Part shown: positions 63,061-64,000 of the stretch, piece by piece
Numbering within the stretch: the stretch's first letter is position 1
How the letters are laid out: each line of letters starts with the position of its first letter
Source of the DNA: Alentia gelatinosa
Lineage: Eukaryota > Annelida > Polychaeta > Phyllodocida > Polynoidae
Direction: 5' to 3'
Length of the DNA: 64,000 nucleotides
NCBI GenBank assembly: GCA_950022655.1
Contig: OX465584.1
Span: 62,064,841-62,128,840 of the forward strand
Translations under genes and position numbers: made by a program
The notes under the pieces: model-generated
Database searches by the model: none
What the model was told of the DNA's origin: nothing
Seen by the model: only the letters and a program-made list of their open reading frames with translations

Positions 63061-63164
63061 AAATGAGCATATAAAAGCTTTTAAACAAACTAAAAATAGA
63101 ATAAAAATGATTGGCCTATGATATACCTATAATATACCAATGCTGGGGTTAATGGAGAAAAGTG

Positions 63165-63245
63165 GCTGCAACGGGCCTTGAACCGACAAGGTGGCACAAT
63201 TTGGGATTATATGTCCAGTAGTCTTGACCACTAAGCTCACTCCCA
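63165..63245 (-). repeat. tRNA-like pol III sequence, copy 3 flank
   Basis: Same sequence as 11331-11408 with few differences (B box GGTTCAAGGCC, A box GTGAGCTTAGTGGTC on the minus strand). Lies about 210 bases before the transporter start, as in copy 1. Confidence 0.45.
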
Positions 63246-63453
63246 ACTGCTCAGTTGTCAGCAGACAATATGAACAAAACACTGAAATGCTGAGAGGAAA
63301 ACCTGAAAAAACTCTAAAGTTTGTCCTGTGATAATGTATGTAACTGATGAACTATGTGTTATTGGAAATTTCTTTTCAGTTTAATGAACTGCTATTCTAT
63401 AGTTTCTGTTGATCACTATGATTATTCACACATTTCAGAGAAGTCCAATCAAG

Positions 63454-64000
63454 ATGATGTGTGGAAGGAAGGCCCTCATTGGCTATGGCTATATAGCTAT
63501 TATTATTGTCTTCTGGTGCAGTTCAAGTACTGCCGTGCAACTTCTTCAGAGGGAAGTGCCCGACTTCCAATTGAGCCTCTTCAGGTATCTCGGAGGAATG
63601 ATTCTGGCTGCAGCTTTCCTTTGCTTCTACAACAAGGAAAACCTTGCAATATCCAAGGACCTATATCTCTATATTCTTCTGATGTCTATATGTGCTCTGT
63701 TATGCAATATCTTCTACTTTTATGCAAACTCCATCCTTCCACTGACCCATGTGGCAGGATTAATGCTAGCCTCTCGAGCCATAGTAATCTGCATTGCCTC
63801 AAAAATATTTCTGAAGAAAGAGCAGAAGAGTATAACTATTCTATCCATCTTCGGATGTTCACTTGGGATATTGTTTCTAGTGCAGCCATGGCTTGAGTTC
63901 ACAAATGGATTTAAACCAGGATTTCTTGAACTGTATACAGGATCTCAGAACATGTCAACAGATTTGAGTTATGTTTCAGTTGATCATACCACTCAAACAG
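63454..64000 (+). CDS. EamA/DMT-superfamily transporter, SLC35G-like, copy 3 (partial)
   Basis: Starts MMCGRKALIGYGYIAIII at 63454 and stays open to the window edge (182 codons seen of an expected 341). Over the visible part it matches copy 1 base for base except for a small number of substitutions (e.g. WCSSSTAV for WVSSSTAV, FYNKENL for FYSKENL) and has no indels. The 5' flank (63060-63453), including the CAG before the start, is also that of copy 1. This is the youngest pair of the three copies. Same two-fold membrane layout and caveats as copy 1. Confidence 0.75.
   Translation, partial: MMCGRKALIGYGYIAIIIVFWCSSSTAVQLLQREVPDFQLSLFRYLGGMILAAAFLCFYNKENLAISKDLYLYILLMSICALLCNIFYFYANSILPLTHVAGLMLASRAIVICIASKIFLKKEQKSITILSIFGCSLGILFLVQPWLEFTNGFKPGFLELYTGSQNMSTDLSYVSVDHTTQT

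Overview
The window is non-coding-rich, AT-biased animal DNA. It reads as one locus of a repeat-dense invertebrate genome, probably marine; the phylum cannot be fixed from the sequence. The evidence is three kinds of retrotransposon (DIRS-like, Penelope-like with GIY-YIG endonuclease, CR1/L2-type LINEs), many small inverted-repeat elements, tRNA-like pol III sequences, and only one clear host gene family. There is no operon structure, no ribosome binding sites and no CRISPR.

Layout. 1-2990 (-): end of a DIRS-like element (broken gag, RT, start of RNase H) cut by the window edge. 3352-12705: a segmental duplication unit (copy 1) ending in an intronless EamA/DMT (SLC35G-like) transporter gene. 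12730-14350: a decayed second DIRS-like element reaching into its tyrosine recombinase. 14400-20800: a field of MITEs and satellites. 20560-29860: a region paralogous to 48900-51155 but enlarged by a LINE (25806-29493), a MITE and a 2.3 kb insertion. 29862-35353 (-): a Penelope-like element (PLE) with ~0.5 kb pseudo-LTRs, directly followed by transporter copy 2 (35364-36389). 38346-41100 (-): a LINE lacking its RT active site. 41538-45488 (+): a second PLE with 243 bp pseudo-LTRs and an internal deletion. 48900-51160: the unexpanded paralogue of 20.6-29.9 kb. 52823-64000: copy 3 of the duplication, with a 6.46 kb LINE (56598-63060) and the start of transporter copy 3 (63454 to the edge).

The most interesting object is the LINE at 56598-63060. 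It carries, in order on one strand: a 5'-truncated L1-type ORF1 (coiled coil, RRM, CTD); an ORF overlapping its end by 29 nt that encodes a full-length NADAR/YbiA-like domain (predicted N-glycosidase fold); a separate SGNH-hydrolase ORF; a hydrophobic ORF whose TAA overlaps the next ATG (TAATG); and an intact 947-residue endonuclease-RT ORF. The paralogous copy 1 preserves the empty target site, so both ends of the insertion are seen directly. The NADAR domain inside a LINE is the candidate undescribed system.

The paralogous segments act as built-in controls: empty sites for two LINEs, a pseudo-LTR-like insertion and MITEs can be read from within the window. All identities and family calls were made by eye; no database was searched.
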